Program-made: the position numbers and the translations under genes
Notes under the pieces: model-generated
Database searches by the model: none
What the model was told of the DNA's origin: nothing
What the model saw: the letters and a program-made list of their open reading frames with translations, nothing else
Assembly (NCBI GenBank): GCA_016719465.1
Contig: JADJYY010000006.1
Location: 1 to 64,000, forward strand
Direction: 5' to 3'
DNA from: Hydrogenophilales bacterium
Lineage (GTDB): Bacteria > Pseudomonadota > Gammaproteobacteria > Burkholderiales > Thiobacillaceae
DNA: 64,000 bases
Shown: one piece after another, positions 56,665-64,000 of the stretch
Position numbering within the stretch: the stretch's first letter is position 1
Layout of the letters: the number at the start of each line of letters is the position of its first letter

Positions 56665-57707
56665 GGCCGGGAGGGCGCCCCGGCGCCCCGGGTGGGTCTG
56701 GACAGCAGCGGGATGACCATCTGCACCACGAACTCGTCGCCCACCCGGTGGGCCGACAGGCGGGCCTCGGCGTCGAAGTGCAGGGCCAGGCGTTCGCGGA
56801 TGTTGGACAGGGCCATGCGGTTGCCCCGGCGGCTGGGGGCTTGCCGCGGTGCCGCCTCGGGCCGGCAGGGGTTGCGCACCACCACGTTCAGGAGGCCTTC
56901 CCGGGCGAAGATGTCCACGCCGATGCGGCCGCTTTCGGCGTGGGGCTCGATGCCGTGGCAGACCGCGTTTTCCAGCAGGGGTTGCAGCACCAGGGCGGGC
57001 AGGCTCGCCTCGCCGGGGGCGTTGTCCACGCGCCAGTCCACGTTGAGGCGCTCGCCCAGTCGCAGGGTTTCCAGGTCCAGATAGGCCCGCGCCAGTTCCA
57101 GTTCCCGGCCCAGAGTGGAGAGCTGGCGGTTGTCCGCCATGAGGCCGCGATACAGCTCGGCCAGGTTTTCCAGGGCGGCTTCCGCCCGGCCGGGATCGGA
57201 GCGCATCAGGGACAGCACGCTGTTGAGGGTGTTGAACAGGAAATGGGGCCGGATGCGGGCCTGCAGGGCCTGGAGCCGCGCCTCCGCCAGGGCGGGGGAC
57301 AGCCGGCGGGCGCGCCAGTCGAGCCAGGCCAGGATGGCCCCGGCGGCCAGGCCGGCCAGCAGGATGGCGCGCGGCAGTCCGCCGTCGGAAAGATCCGGGT
57401 ACTGCCTCAGGAAGAACGCCTGCCAGAGCCCGGTGACGATCATGGCCACGGCCAGGCAGGCGGCGATGGCCCGGGGGCGGTGCATGGCCGCCAGCCTGGG
57501 GGACGCCAGGAAAAGGATCAGCAGGCTGGCCAGCAAGGGCGGTTCCAGGTGGGCGGCATGAGCGAGAAACGCGCCGACCGTCCCGCCCAGCCCCGGGGCG
57601 GAAACCAGCGCCGCCGCCAGGCCCAGGACCTGGGCGGCCAGGGCCACGCGCAGCAGGATGCCGAGATTGCGGAAATCCGGCAGGGCGGTCGGGTTCTCCT
57701 TTGTCAT
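56661..57707 (-). CDS. algZ: LytS/AlgZ-type sensor histidine kinase
   Basis: An integral-membrane sensor of 348 residues. Four or more hydrophobic segments (LLRVALAAQVLGLAAALVS, HLEPPLLASLLILFLASP, AIAACLAVAMIVTGLWQAFF, AILLAGLAAGAILAWLDW) precede a His_kinase domain. The phosphorylated His is in RIRPHFLFNTLNSVLSLMRS and the N-box is VLQPLLENAVCHGIEPHAES. This is the LytS/YehU class, without a DHp-CA arrangement of the usual type. It pairs with the overlapping algR gene. ATG 57707 begins 45 bases from the divergent argH start. Confidence 0.92.
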   Translation of the reverse strand: MTKENPTALPDFRNLGILLRVALAAQVLGLAAALVSAPGLGGTVGAFLAHAAHLEPPLLASLLILFLASPRLAAMHRPRAIAACLAVAMIVTGLWQAFFLRQYPDLSDGGLPRAILLAGLAAGAILAWLDWRARRLSPALAEARLQALQARIRPHFLFNTLNSVLSLMRSDPGRAEAALENLAELYRGLMADNRQLSTLGRELELARAYLDLETLRLGERLNVDWRVDNAPGEASLPALVLQPLLENAVCHGIEPHAESGRIGVDIFAREGLLNVVVRNPCRPEAAPRQAPSRRGNRMALSNIRERLALHFDAEARLSAHRVGDEFVVQMVIPLLSRPTRGAGAPSRP

Positions 57708-57751
57708 AATTCGCACCTTACCGAAACTCCCCGGCCTCTCGCCATCCCCCC

Positions 57752-59146
57752 ATGAGCCAAAGCGACACCCCCACCTCCGCCGCCTGGTCCGGCCGCTTTT
57801 CCGAGCCGGTTTCCGAACGGGTGAAGCGCTATACCGCCTCCATCCCCTTCGACTGGCGCCTGGCGCCCTTCGACATCCAGGGCTCCCTGGCCCATGCCGC
57901 CATGCTGCGCGAGGTGGGCGTGCTGACCGACCAGGATCTGGCCGACATCCGCCGGGGCCTGGGGGAAATCCTGGCCGACTTCGAGGCCGGCCGCTTCACC
58001 TGGAACCTGGACGACGAGGACATCCACTTCAACATCGAGCGGGCCCTGACCCGGAAAGTCGGCGATGCCGGCAAGCGCCTGCACACCGGCCGTTCCCGCA
58101 ACGACCAGGTGGCCACCGACGTGCGCCTGTGGCTGCGCCACGCCATCGACCGCCTGCAAGAGCTGATCCGCGCCGCCCGCATCGCCCTGCTGAACCAGGC
58201 GGAAGCCCACGCCGACACCGTCATGCCCGGCTTCACCCACCTCCAGGCGGCCCAGCCGGTGACCTTCGGCCACCACCTCATGGCCTGGCAGGAAATGCTC
58301 ACCCGCGACGCGGAACGCCTGGCCGACTGCCGCAAGCGGGTCAACCGCCTGCCCCTGGGCGCGGCGGCCCTGGCCGGCACCAGCTATCCCATCGACCGGG
58401 AATTCGTGGCCCGGGAACTGGGCTTCGACGGCGTCTGCGAGAACTCCCTGGATGCCGTGTCGGATCGGGACTTCGCCATCGAATTCCTGGCCGCCGGCGC
58501 CTTGATCATGACCCATCTGTCGCGCATGTCCGAAGAGTTGGTGATCTGGATGACGCCGCGTTTCGGCTTCATCGACCTGCCGGACCGCTTCTGCACCGGC
58601 TCCAGCATCATGCCCCAGAAGAAGAACCCGGACGTGCCGGAATTGATGCGCGGCAAGACCGGCCGCATGAACGGCCACCTCATCGCCCTACTCACCCTGA
58701 TGAAGGGCCAGCCCCTGGCCTACAACAAGGACAACCAGGAAGACAAGGAACCCCTGTTCGACGCCGTGGACACCCTGGCGGATTCCCTCGCCATCTTCGC
58801 CGAGATGGTGCCCGGCATCGTCGTGCGCGCCGAGCGCATGCGCCAGGCCGCCGTGGAAGGCTTCGCCACCGCCACCGACCTGGCCGACTACCTGGTCAAG
58901 AAGGGCCTGCCCTTCCGCGAGGCCCACGAAGCCGTGGCGAGGGCCGTGCGGGCGGCGGAACAGCAGGGCTGCGACCTGGCCGACCTGCCCCTGGACGCGT
59001 TGCGCGCCTTCTCCGATCTGATCACCGAGGATGTCTACGCCGTGCTGACCCTGGAAGGTTCGATCCAGGCCCGCAACCACATCGGCGGCACCGCCCCGGC
59101 CCAGGTGCGCGCGGCGGTGGCGCGGGTAAGGGCACGGCTGGGCTAA
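57752..59146 (+). CDS. argH: Argininosuccinate lyase
   Basis: Last step of arginine synthesis, splitting argininosuccinate into arginine and fumarate. The 464-residue protein has the superfamily signature GSSIMPQKKNPDVPELMRGK. It also has TGRSRNDQVATDVRLWLRHA, VMPGFTHLQAAQPVTFGHHL, LPLGAAALAGTSYPIDREFV and TATDLADYLVKKGLPFREAH. All active-site residues appear intact. Divergent from algZ, an arrangement conserved in beta- and gammaproteobacteria. A long non-coding stretch with palindromic repeats follows. Confidence 0.97.
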   Translation: MSQSDTPTSAAWSGRFSEPVSERVKRYTASIPFDWRLAPFDIQGSLAHAAMLREVGVLTDQDLADIRRGLGEILADFEAGRFTWNLDDEDIHFNIERALTRKVGDAGKRLHTGRSRNDQVATDVRLWLRHAIDRLQELIRAARIALLNQAEAHADTVMPGFTHLQAAQPVTFGHHLMAWQEMLTRDAERLADCRKRVNRLPLGAAALAGTSYPIDREFVARELGFDGVCENSLDAVSDRDFAIEFLAAGALIMTHLSRMSEELVIWMTPRFGFIDLPDRFCTGSSIMPQKKNPDVPELMRGKTGRMNGHLIALLTLMKGQPLAYNKDNQEDKEPLFDAVDTLADSLAIFAEMVPGIVVRAERMRQAAVEGFATATDLADYLVKKGLPFREAHEAVARAVRAAEQQGCDLADLPLDALRAFSDLITEDVYAVLTLEGSIQARNHIGGTAPAQVRAAVARVRARLG

Positions 59147-59198
59147 GTACTGATTTTCTCGAAAGTAATGCCATATGCCGTCTTGCTGGCAATCTTCT

Positions 59199-59275
59199 CC
59201 CCACCCCAACCCTCCCCGCCAGCGGGGAGGGGGCCAACTCCTCCCCCGCATGCGGGGGAGGTTGGGAGGGGGAGG
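59199..59275. repeat. C/G-rich palindromic intergenic repeat in a 483-base gap
   Basis: Palindromes CCTCCCCGCCAGCGGGGAGG and CCTCCCCCGCATGCGGGGGA lie between CCAACCCTCC and GGTTGGGAGG arms, the same plan as 40984-41060. The gap 59147-59629 also holds a second C/G-rich hairpin-like tract at about 59328-59370 (CCCCCTCGCCCACCGGGGGA and a GGGGCAAGGGGAGAGGG tail). From about 59375 to 59600 I see no gene-like sequence. The tract may include the argH terminator. Confidence 0.7.
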
Positions 59276-59603
59276 AATGTGGTTTTACTTTCGCAAAGCT
59301 TAGTAAAACCCCGGCAAGACCACACCATCCCCCTCGCCCACCGGGGGAGGGGCAAGGGGAGAGGGAGCCCGCGTGGATGACTGTGCCACCGCATGCTTCG
59401 CCCTCAACTCCCGCATCCTTGCCTGATCCCCTGTCCGCACCGGGTGACCGCTTCGACCTCATCCCGTGCCACCGTCCACATGCTCAAACCCTACCGGTAT
59501 CGTTGCTCACGCCCCCCCAAGGGCAGGAATCCGAGAACCGTAGTCACCTGGACATAGGCAAGGATTGCCTCATATTCTTACGAGCGCTACCATTCCTTTC
59601 AAA

Positions 59604-59619
59604 TTTATAAATGTATAAA
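59604..59619. promoter_or_regulatory. Candidate operator palindrome of the second toxin-antitoxin pair
   Basis: TTTATA, four bases, TATAAA: a perfect six-base inverted repeat 10 bases before the antitoxin start, in an AT-rich patch unlike the surrounding DNA. It may combine a -10-like element with the antitoxin's own binding site. Confidence 0.45.
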
Positions 59620-59629
59620 GGTAAGGAAT

Positions 59630-59863
59630 ATGCTCGCCACGATGACATCCAAAGGCCAGATCACCATCCCCAAGCAGGCGCGTGATGCCTTGCAGTTGCA
59701 TCCCGGCGATCGGGTCGAGTTCGTTTTCGGCGACGACGGGCGCTTGTTTCTGCTCTCGGCAACTCGGCCGATCGGAAGCCTGAAAGGCATGCTGCCCAAG
59801 CCGGCTCGCCCCGTCTCGCTGGAAGAAATGGATGCGGCCATTGCCGCATCCGCTCGCACATGA
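59630..59863 (+). CDS. AbrB/MazE-family antitoxin
   Basis: A 77-residue SpoVT-AbrB domain protein: MTSKGQITIPKQARDALQLH, PGDRVEFVFGDDGRLFLLSA. The S-K-G-Q-I-T-I-P motif is the classic swapped-hairpin DNA-binding element. The C-terminal RPVSLEEMDAAIAASART should bind the toxin. AAGGTAAGGAAT provides a ribosome site for ATG 59630; ATG 59642 is an alternative. ATGA overlap with the PIN toxin downstream shows coupling. It is a different antitoxin subgroup from the one at 3318. Confidence 0.9.
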   Translation: MLATMTSKGQITIPKQARDALQLHPGDRVEFVFGDDGRLFLLSATRPIGSLKGMLPKPARPVSLEEMDAAIAASART

Positions 59864-60258
59864 TCGGGCTCGACACCAATGTGCTGGTGCGCTTTCTCAC
59901 GCAGGACGATCCTGTGCAATCGGCGCAGGCCAATGCCTTCATCGAGCGCCAGCTTTCCCCCGCCGAGCCGGGCATCATCGGCCATATTGTCCTGTGCGAA
60001 GTAGGCTGGGTGCTGTCGCGAGCCTACGGCTATAGCCGCGAGCAGGTTGCCGATGCCTTGGGCGCCCTATTGACCTGCCGCGAGTTCCAGATCGAATCGC
60101 CCGATCTTGGCATTCTCGCCTTGCAGGACTATCGGCACGGCACGGCGGACTTCTCGGATTATCTCCTGGGTCGCGCCCATCAGCGCCTGGGCGCTCGGTA
60201 TACGGCCACGTTCGACCGCAAGGCGGCTCAAGCGTCGCAGTTCACGCTGCTGGCTTGA
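59860..60258 (+). CDS. PIN-domain toxin (VapC-like)
   Basis: The 132-residue PIN nuclease has MIGLDTNVLVRFLTQDDPVQ with the first acid, the second in IIGHIVLCEVGWVLSRAYGY (Glu), and later Asp residues in DFSDYLLGRAHQRLGARYTA and TFDRKAAQASQFTLL. The pattern is that of VapC toxins that act with AbrB-type antitoxins. All catalytic acids and full length are present. It overlaps the antitoxin stop by 4 bases. The 147 bases after it, to 60405, show no gene. Confidence 0.92.
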   Translation: MIGLDTNVLVRFLTQDDPVQSAQANAFIERQLSPAEPGIIGHIVLCEVGWVLSRAYGYSREQVADALGALLTCREFQIESPDLGILALQDYRHGTADFSDYLLGRAHQRLGARYTATFDRKAAQASQFTLLA

Positions 60259-60405
60259 TGGGCTGTGCCGGCTTAGCGTCGGTCCGCTCCATATTGTCCG
60301 TGCCCGTAATCCTCAAAGTCTGCCGAGTCCGATGTGCTTCTGTAGACCGTCCTGGAGTTTTGTCGGTAGACCGGTCCCTCGAACGATTGCTTGTGCGAAT
60401 AGTGA

Positions 60406-61724
60406 CCAGCGCCTTCTGGCCGGCTGCTGCCTGAGAATCTTCAATTCCTCATCGACAACTGGCATGCCATCCTCCAGGATGCCCAGTTCTGGTGGGAGGT
60501 TGGGGTGCTGCTGCTGGCCGCCGCCGGCGCCGCGCTGGTACATCAGGTACTCGGCCAGAACCTGGCCGATCTCTCGGCCCAGAACGCGGAATCCAACGTC
60601 CGCTACCTGGCGCTGAAGACCGTGCAGCGCATCCTCTTCCCCATCAGCATGCTGCTGGGCGTCGTGGCGGGACGGGCGATGCTGGAACACGAGGGCACCC
60701 GGTCGGCCTGCTCAACCTCGCCGTGCCGCTGCTGACCTCGCTGGCCAGCATCCGCATCGCCGTCTACTTCCTGCGCAAGACCTTCCAGCCCGGGCCGGCG
60801 GTGAAGGCCTGGGAAAACCTCATCGCCACCTCGATCTGGATCCTCGTCGCCCTGCACCTGCTCGGCTGGCTCGGCGCGGTGCTGGAAGGGCTCGACGGCA
60901 TGGCCGTACAGATGGGCGACAACCGCGTCTCGATCCTCACCGTCGGCAAGCTGATCCTGGCGGTAGCCCTCTTGTGGGTGCTGGCGCTGTGGCTGGCGCG
61001 GCTGATCGAAAGCCGCATCGGCCAGGCCGAATACGTCAACGCCAGCATGAAGGTGGCCCTGGTCAAGTTGAGCAAGTTCGTGCTGCTCGTCGTCGCCTTC
61101 CTGCTGGCGCTCAACATGGTCGGCATCGACCTCACCGCCCTGGCGGTGTTCGGCGGCGCGGTGGGTGTCGGCCTCGGCTTCGGCCTGCAACGCATCGCCA
61201 GCAACTTCATCAGCGGCTTCATCGTCCTGTTCGACCGCTCGATCCGCCCCGGCGACGTCATCACCATCGGCGACAAGTTCGGCTGGGTGCAGGAACTGCA
61301 CGCCCGCTACGTGGTGGTGAAGGACCGCGACGGGGTGGAGCGGCTGATTCCCAACGAGACCCTGATCACCAACGAAGTGATCAACTGGAGCTACAGCGAC
61401 CGCAACGTGCGCCTGAAAATCCCGGTCTCGATCAGCTATGACAACGACCCGGAACAGGCGCTCGCCCTGCTCATGGAAGCGGCCAGGGCCAACCCGCGGG
61501 TGCTCGCCGACCCGGTGCCCGCCACCCGGCTGATGGCCTTCGGCGACAACGGCATCGAACTGGAATTGCGAATCTGGATCCAGGATCCGGAGGCCGGCCT
61601 CGCCAACGTCCGCTCGGACATCAACCTGGCGATTTGGCGCTCGTTCAAGGCGGCCGGCATTGCCATTCCCTACCCGCAGCGCGATGTGCATATTCGCGGC
61701 GGCCTGGTGATGTTGAAGACCTGA
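60406..61724 (+). pseudogene. MscS-family mechanosensitive channel, frameshifted
   Basis: Small-conductance mechanosensitive channels release solutes on osmotic downshock. The N-terminal helices are read in one frame (WWEVGVLLLAAAGAALVHQV, then KTVQRILFPISMLLGVVAG) up to GHEG-like codons at 60691-60696. The rest (LLNLAVPLLTSLASIRIAVY, the pore helix VFGGAVGVGLGFGLQRIASN, FISGFIVLFDRSIRPGDVI, the beta domain VERLIPNETLITNEVINWSY) continues in another frame to TGA 61724. One lost C at 60696 explains the break. No ATG/GTG opens the first frame before 60505 (GTG), so the true start is also unclear. With repair it is a normal MscS of about 430 residues. Confidence 0.82.
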
Positions 61725-61780
61725 GCGTCGCGCCGCCGTCCAGCGGCGGCCGGGCTAAGCTTGGGGCATAGGAAAAAACC

Positions 61781-62286
61781 ATGCGCCACGCCTCCATATC
61801 GCCGAGTTCCAGCCCAGTCCGGACGGCTCCGCCGGAAAAGGCGGAGACCGACGCGGTGCTGGCATGGTGGTGCGAGTCCGATTACGTTCCCCTGGCCGCC
61901 TACCTGGCCGCCAGGCGGGAAACGGGGCGGGCTCTGCCGTTACGCCTGGGCTTTCTCGACGAAGTCCTCAGCGGGCCTTGCGGTGAGTCGCCGCCGGCCT
62001 ACGTCGAGCGCAGCTTCCGCAGCTATCTCGAATGCGGCATCCTCGTCCACGGCTTTGCCCGCGCCTGGCCGTGCGGCAGTGGGTGCTGGCGGTGCCCAAA
62101 CGCTTGCGCTACTTCCTGCAAGAGGATGCCGACCTGCAGGGGGCGGTGCTGCGCATCTTTCTAAGAGGAATAAAGGGAGGAATAAAGGGTGCCTCTATCT
62201 CCCAAGGACATTCGAGCGGCTGCACTACTCTGAAACTTGCCGGATACCCAAGACGTGCTGATCGGTCTAACCGGCTACATCGGTAA
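61781..62286 (+). pseudogene. IS91-family (Y2) transposase remnant
   Basis: The first frame gives an N-terminal transposase region ending YVERSFRSYLECGILVHGFA, which in IS91/IS801-type transposases leads into a Cys-rich zinc domain. That domain is missing. From about 62060 another frame continues directly with RLAVRQWVLAVPKRLRYFLQ and EDADLQGAVLRIFLR, a later conserved part. The catalytic Tyr domain is absent. An internal deletion with frame change and a 3' truncation have left an inactive fragment. It marks past insertion at this locus. Confidence 0.75.
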
Positions 62287-62357
62287 GTGTCGGTCAACAA
62301 TATGGCGTTTACCTGCCGCTCACTTCTTCTACTCAGTATGGAGTTTGTTGAGGTGTT

Positions 62358-63107
62358 TCATTCTTGCCGCGCGCGGGCCGTCCCCAGCCGAAGGTCCGCA
62401 GCCACGACATGGGCCAGTCCCAGACTCATAGCCCAGGCGAACCAGAGCGACCACAGAGTGTGCGAGAGGAAATGCGCCCCCTGGGCCATTCGTGCAATAC
62501 CCAATACGCCCCCCAGCAACAGCCCCGCCAACAGCCCTAGCCGCGCCATGCCACGGCCCGCGGGTCGCAACGCCACCCCCCAAACGATCCACAGGAGGCC
62601 GGTCGATGCATGACCGGCCGGAAAGCAGACGCCCGCCTTGATTGTCGGCGGCGGCGCATCGAGCAGGTGGAGATAGGGCGCATAGCCGCCGAAATCCACT
62701 ATGTCCCACGGGCAGTGGCGGCTGATCAAGTGCTTTAGGGTCGTGATGCCCAGCGGAATCAGCAGCATCCCGAGTGCGGCCAGCAGTGCGTTGCGCGGCG
62801 GCAGCCATTCGAGTGCGCCGCGATAGCCGAGGTAGCAGACGTACAAAGATGCCGCCACTGCGAGATAGGTCACCTGCTTTGCACTGTGGTGCAGCAGGTC
62901 CTCGAACAGCCAGGTGCGCCGCAGCGGGAACACCCTTTGCTGCTCGTCGAAGAACAGGTGCGCGATCTGGCGGTCGATGTCTGTTGTCTGGAACACCCAC
63001 AGCAAAACCCCGGCGACCATCAGCAGCCACAGCGCCTGCATCGCCATCCAGGAGGGCGCGGTTGAAAACGGGCGGACAGGCGCCGAGGTGGCTGGTGTGT
63101 CGGACAT
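62358..63107 (-). CDS. PAP2-superfamily membrane phosphatase
   Basis: A 249-residue membrane protein with about six helices (ALWLLMVAGVLLWVFQTTDI, YLAVAASLYVCYLGYRGAL, LLAALGMLLIPLGITTLKHL and others) and the PAP2 phosphatase motifs. These are KHLISRHCPWDIVDF (motif 1 variant), CFPAGHASTGLLWIVW (motif 2, P-A-G-H) and ARMAQGAHFLSHTLWSLWFA (motif 3, R-x5-H). Such proteins dephosphorylate lipid A, undecaprenyl pyrophosphate or phosphatidic acids. It lies next to an LtaS/sulfatase-fold gene on the same strand, a pairing seen with lipid A modification genes. A MITE-like element separates the two. Confidence 0.88.
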   Translation of the reverse strand: MSDTPATSAPVRPFSTAPSWMAMQALWLLMVAGVLLWVFQTTDIDRQIAHLFFDEQQRVFPLRRTWLFEDLLHHSAKQVTYLAVAASLYVCYLGYRGALEWLPPRNALLAALGMLLIPLGITTLKHLISRHCPWDIVDFGGYAPYLHLLDAPPPTIKAGVCFPAGHASTGLLWIVWGVALRPAGRGMARLGLLAGLLLGGVLGIARMAQGAHFLSHTLWSLWFAWAMSLGLAHVVAADLRLGTARARQE

Positions 63108-63151
63108 ATGCGATCAGCTCCGGCAGGTTGCCGACAGATACATGGATGGAT

Positions 63152-63321
63152 CTAGCCCGGATGTTTCATGAATTTGCCCGATGATCGCGCAGAGACTTGT
63201 TCGTAATGGGGATTTTGAGAAGGAGCGGCGTAGTGATTCATACGCCCGACTGAACAAAACTCCCCAGTACGGGCAAGGATCAAGCGAGGGCGGGCAAGCA
63301 TTCATGAAACATCCGGGCTAG
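63152..63321. mobile_element. MITE-like element with 22-bp terminal inverted repeats
   Basis: CTAGCCCGGATGTTTCATGA plus AT at 63152-63173 is the exact reverse complement of 63300-63321. With a two-base gap the match extends another seven bases inward (TTGCCCG with CGGGCAA). The 170-base unit has no coding capacity. Terminal repeats of this kind are, from memory, like those of IS1380-type elements. No target duplication could be confirmed. It explains about half of the 377-base gap between the LtaS-like and PAP2 genes; the flanks 63322-63484 and 63108-63151 hold nothing else recognisable. Confidence 0.75.
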
Positions 63322-63484
63322 CACCCCGGTGCGCACGTCGAGCAGGCCGAGTATCGAGTGACACGTTGTCGTGCGACGCCGGTTGCCGGGCGCGCAGACG
63401 CAGGCAGCGACAGCGACGCAGATGGTGCGTTGCCGTACATTTGCGGTGAGCGGTTCAGCCACGCGGCGCCACACGCATGCATTG

Positions 63485-64000
63485 TTAGCGGGAAGCGACG
63501 CTACCTGCGGTGTTGTCGATCAGGCTGCGCGTCGCAGTCTGGATGTATGCATCCAGCTCGGCTTTGAGTGCGCCGCTGACCCCGTCGTCATGAGTAACGA
63601 CTGCCGTCATCGTGGGACCCAGCCGGTAGTCGTAAAGTTTTACTTCCTTGGTCTTGGATGCGACGAGAATCCGGCTGCCCTTGATCAGGGCCACGGTCTG
63701 GTCGCTGCCGGAGGGCTTGATGACGCCAAACCCCGTGTCGTCCGCAGGCAGGTTAAGCAAGTCGCGGCCCCAGCATTGATGCCGCAGCTTGCCACCCAGC
63801 CGTCCCATGATCGTCGGCACGATATCGACCTGGGTGCCCACCGTGTCGCGTTGCGCACCGAAGGCCTGGCGGATGCCGGGCGCCATTAGCAGCAGCGGAA
63901 TATGGAAGCGCGCCAGATTGATTTCCGTGTGCTGTTCTCCGCTGCTGAAGCCGTGGTCGCCGACGATGACGAACAGCGTGTCCTTGAAGTAGGGAGACTG
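63485..64000 (-). CDS. LtaS/sulfatase-fold membrane enzyme, C-terminal part (5' end beyond window)
   Basis: The frame is open to the window edge, so only the last 171 residues are seen. QSPYFKDTLFVIVGDHGFSS carries the metal-binding Asp-His of the alkaline phosphatase superfamily. LARFHIPLLLMAPGI and TVGTQVDIVPTIMGRLGGK are typical of the lipoteichoic-acid-synthase/phosphoglycerol transferase group (sulfatase Pfam family). The tail (VALIKGSRILVASKTKEVKL) is less conserved. It could be a phosphoglycerol or phosphoethanolamine transferase acting on the periplasmic face; the catalytic Thr region lies outside. Together with the PAP2 gene it suggests envelope lipid or glycan modification. Confidence 0.82.
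   Translation of the reverse strand, partial: QSPYFKDTLFVIVGDHGFSSGEQHTEINLARFHIPLLLMAPGIRQAFGAQRDTVGTQVDIVPTIMGRLGGKLRHQCWGRDLLNLPADDTGFGVIKPSGSDQTVALIKGSRILVASKTKEVKLYDYRLGPTMTAVVTHDDGVSGALKAELDAYIQTATRSLIDNTAGSVASR

Noticed and set aside
1..64000. CRISPR array, prophage, tRNA or rRNA genes
   Set aside because: No regularly spaced direct repeats, phage structural genes, cloverleaf-like segments or rRNA cores were noticed on either strand.

Overview
The window is GC-rich bacterial chromosome that reads like a betaproteobacterium, probably Rhodocyclales or a close Nitrosomonadales relative. This rests on conserved gene blocks (hemC-hemD-hemX-hemY, algZ-algR next to argH, yqgE-ruvX-pyrR-pyrB-pyrC', dnaX-ybaB-recR) and on protein similarity recalled from those families; no database search was possible. 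No tRNA, rRNA, CRISPR array or prophage was seen. The only stable RNA gene found is the 4.5S SRP RNA.

Positions 1-25,800 are accessory and dominated by a cell-surface glycan locus. It opens with three frameshifted glycosyltransferase genes (1-3179), a vapBC-type toxin-antitoxin pair and an FG-GAP/ASPIC lipoprotein gene broken at a G tract. A plus-strand block follows: UDP-GlcNAc 2-epimerase, sulfotransferase, two GT2 glycosyltransferases and a helical-toroid protein. Next come a minus-strand block (GT2, pyruvyl-transferase-like, GT4) and a PIG-L deacetylase. After that is a 1054-residue fusion of a GT2 glycosyltransferase, a membrane region and an alkaline-phosphatase-superfamily domain whose nucleophile is Thr rather than Cys. 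A tightly overlapping minus-strand operon (25,825 down to 18,409) carries a DUF4124-glutaredoxin protein, an AsnB-like amidotransferase lacking its catalytic Cys2, a second sulfotransferase, a polysaccharide-deacetylase-like protein, GT2, GT4 and a TPR protein. Together these suggest a sulfated, amidated or otherwise decorated surface polysaccharide.

Positions 26,000-59,150 are mostly core genome: prlC, gamma carbonic anhydrase, a GAF protein, cnoX, purB, an HDOD protein, recR, ybaB, dnaX, pagL, ffs, aroG, a TrpB2-type synthase, NUDIX and MazG-like enzymes, a NodIJ-like ABC exporter, the pyrimidine block, photolyase, a Tat-signal superoxide dismutase, a flavin/2Fe-2S reductase, heme genes, algZR and argH. 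The most striking regulatory signal is upstream of aroG: a short Phe-rich leader peptide followed by mutually exclusive stems and an intrinsic terminator, i.e. a classical phenylalanine attenuator on a DAHP synthase gene.

Positions 59,150-64,000 are accessory again: a second AbrB/PIN toxin-antitoxin pair, a frameshifted MscS channel gene, an IS91-type transposase remnant, a PAP2 phosphatase, a 170-bp MITE-like element and the 3' part of an LtaS/sulfatase-fold gene cut by the window edge.

Several genes (1-3179, 4225, about 43,345, 60,696) carry single-base shifts, three of which look like losses from short runs. Some may be sequencing or assembly errors rather than real lesions.
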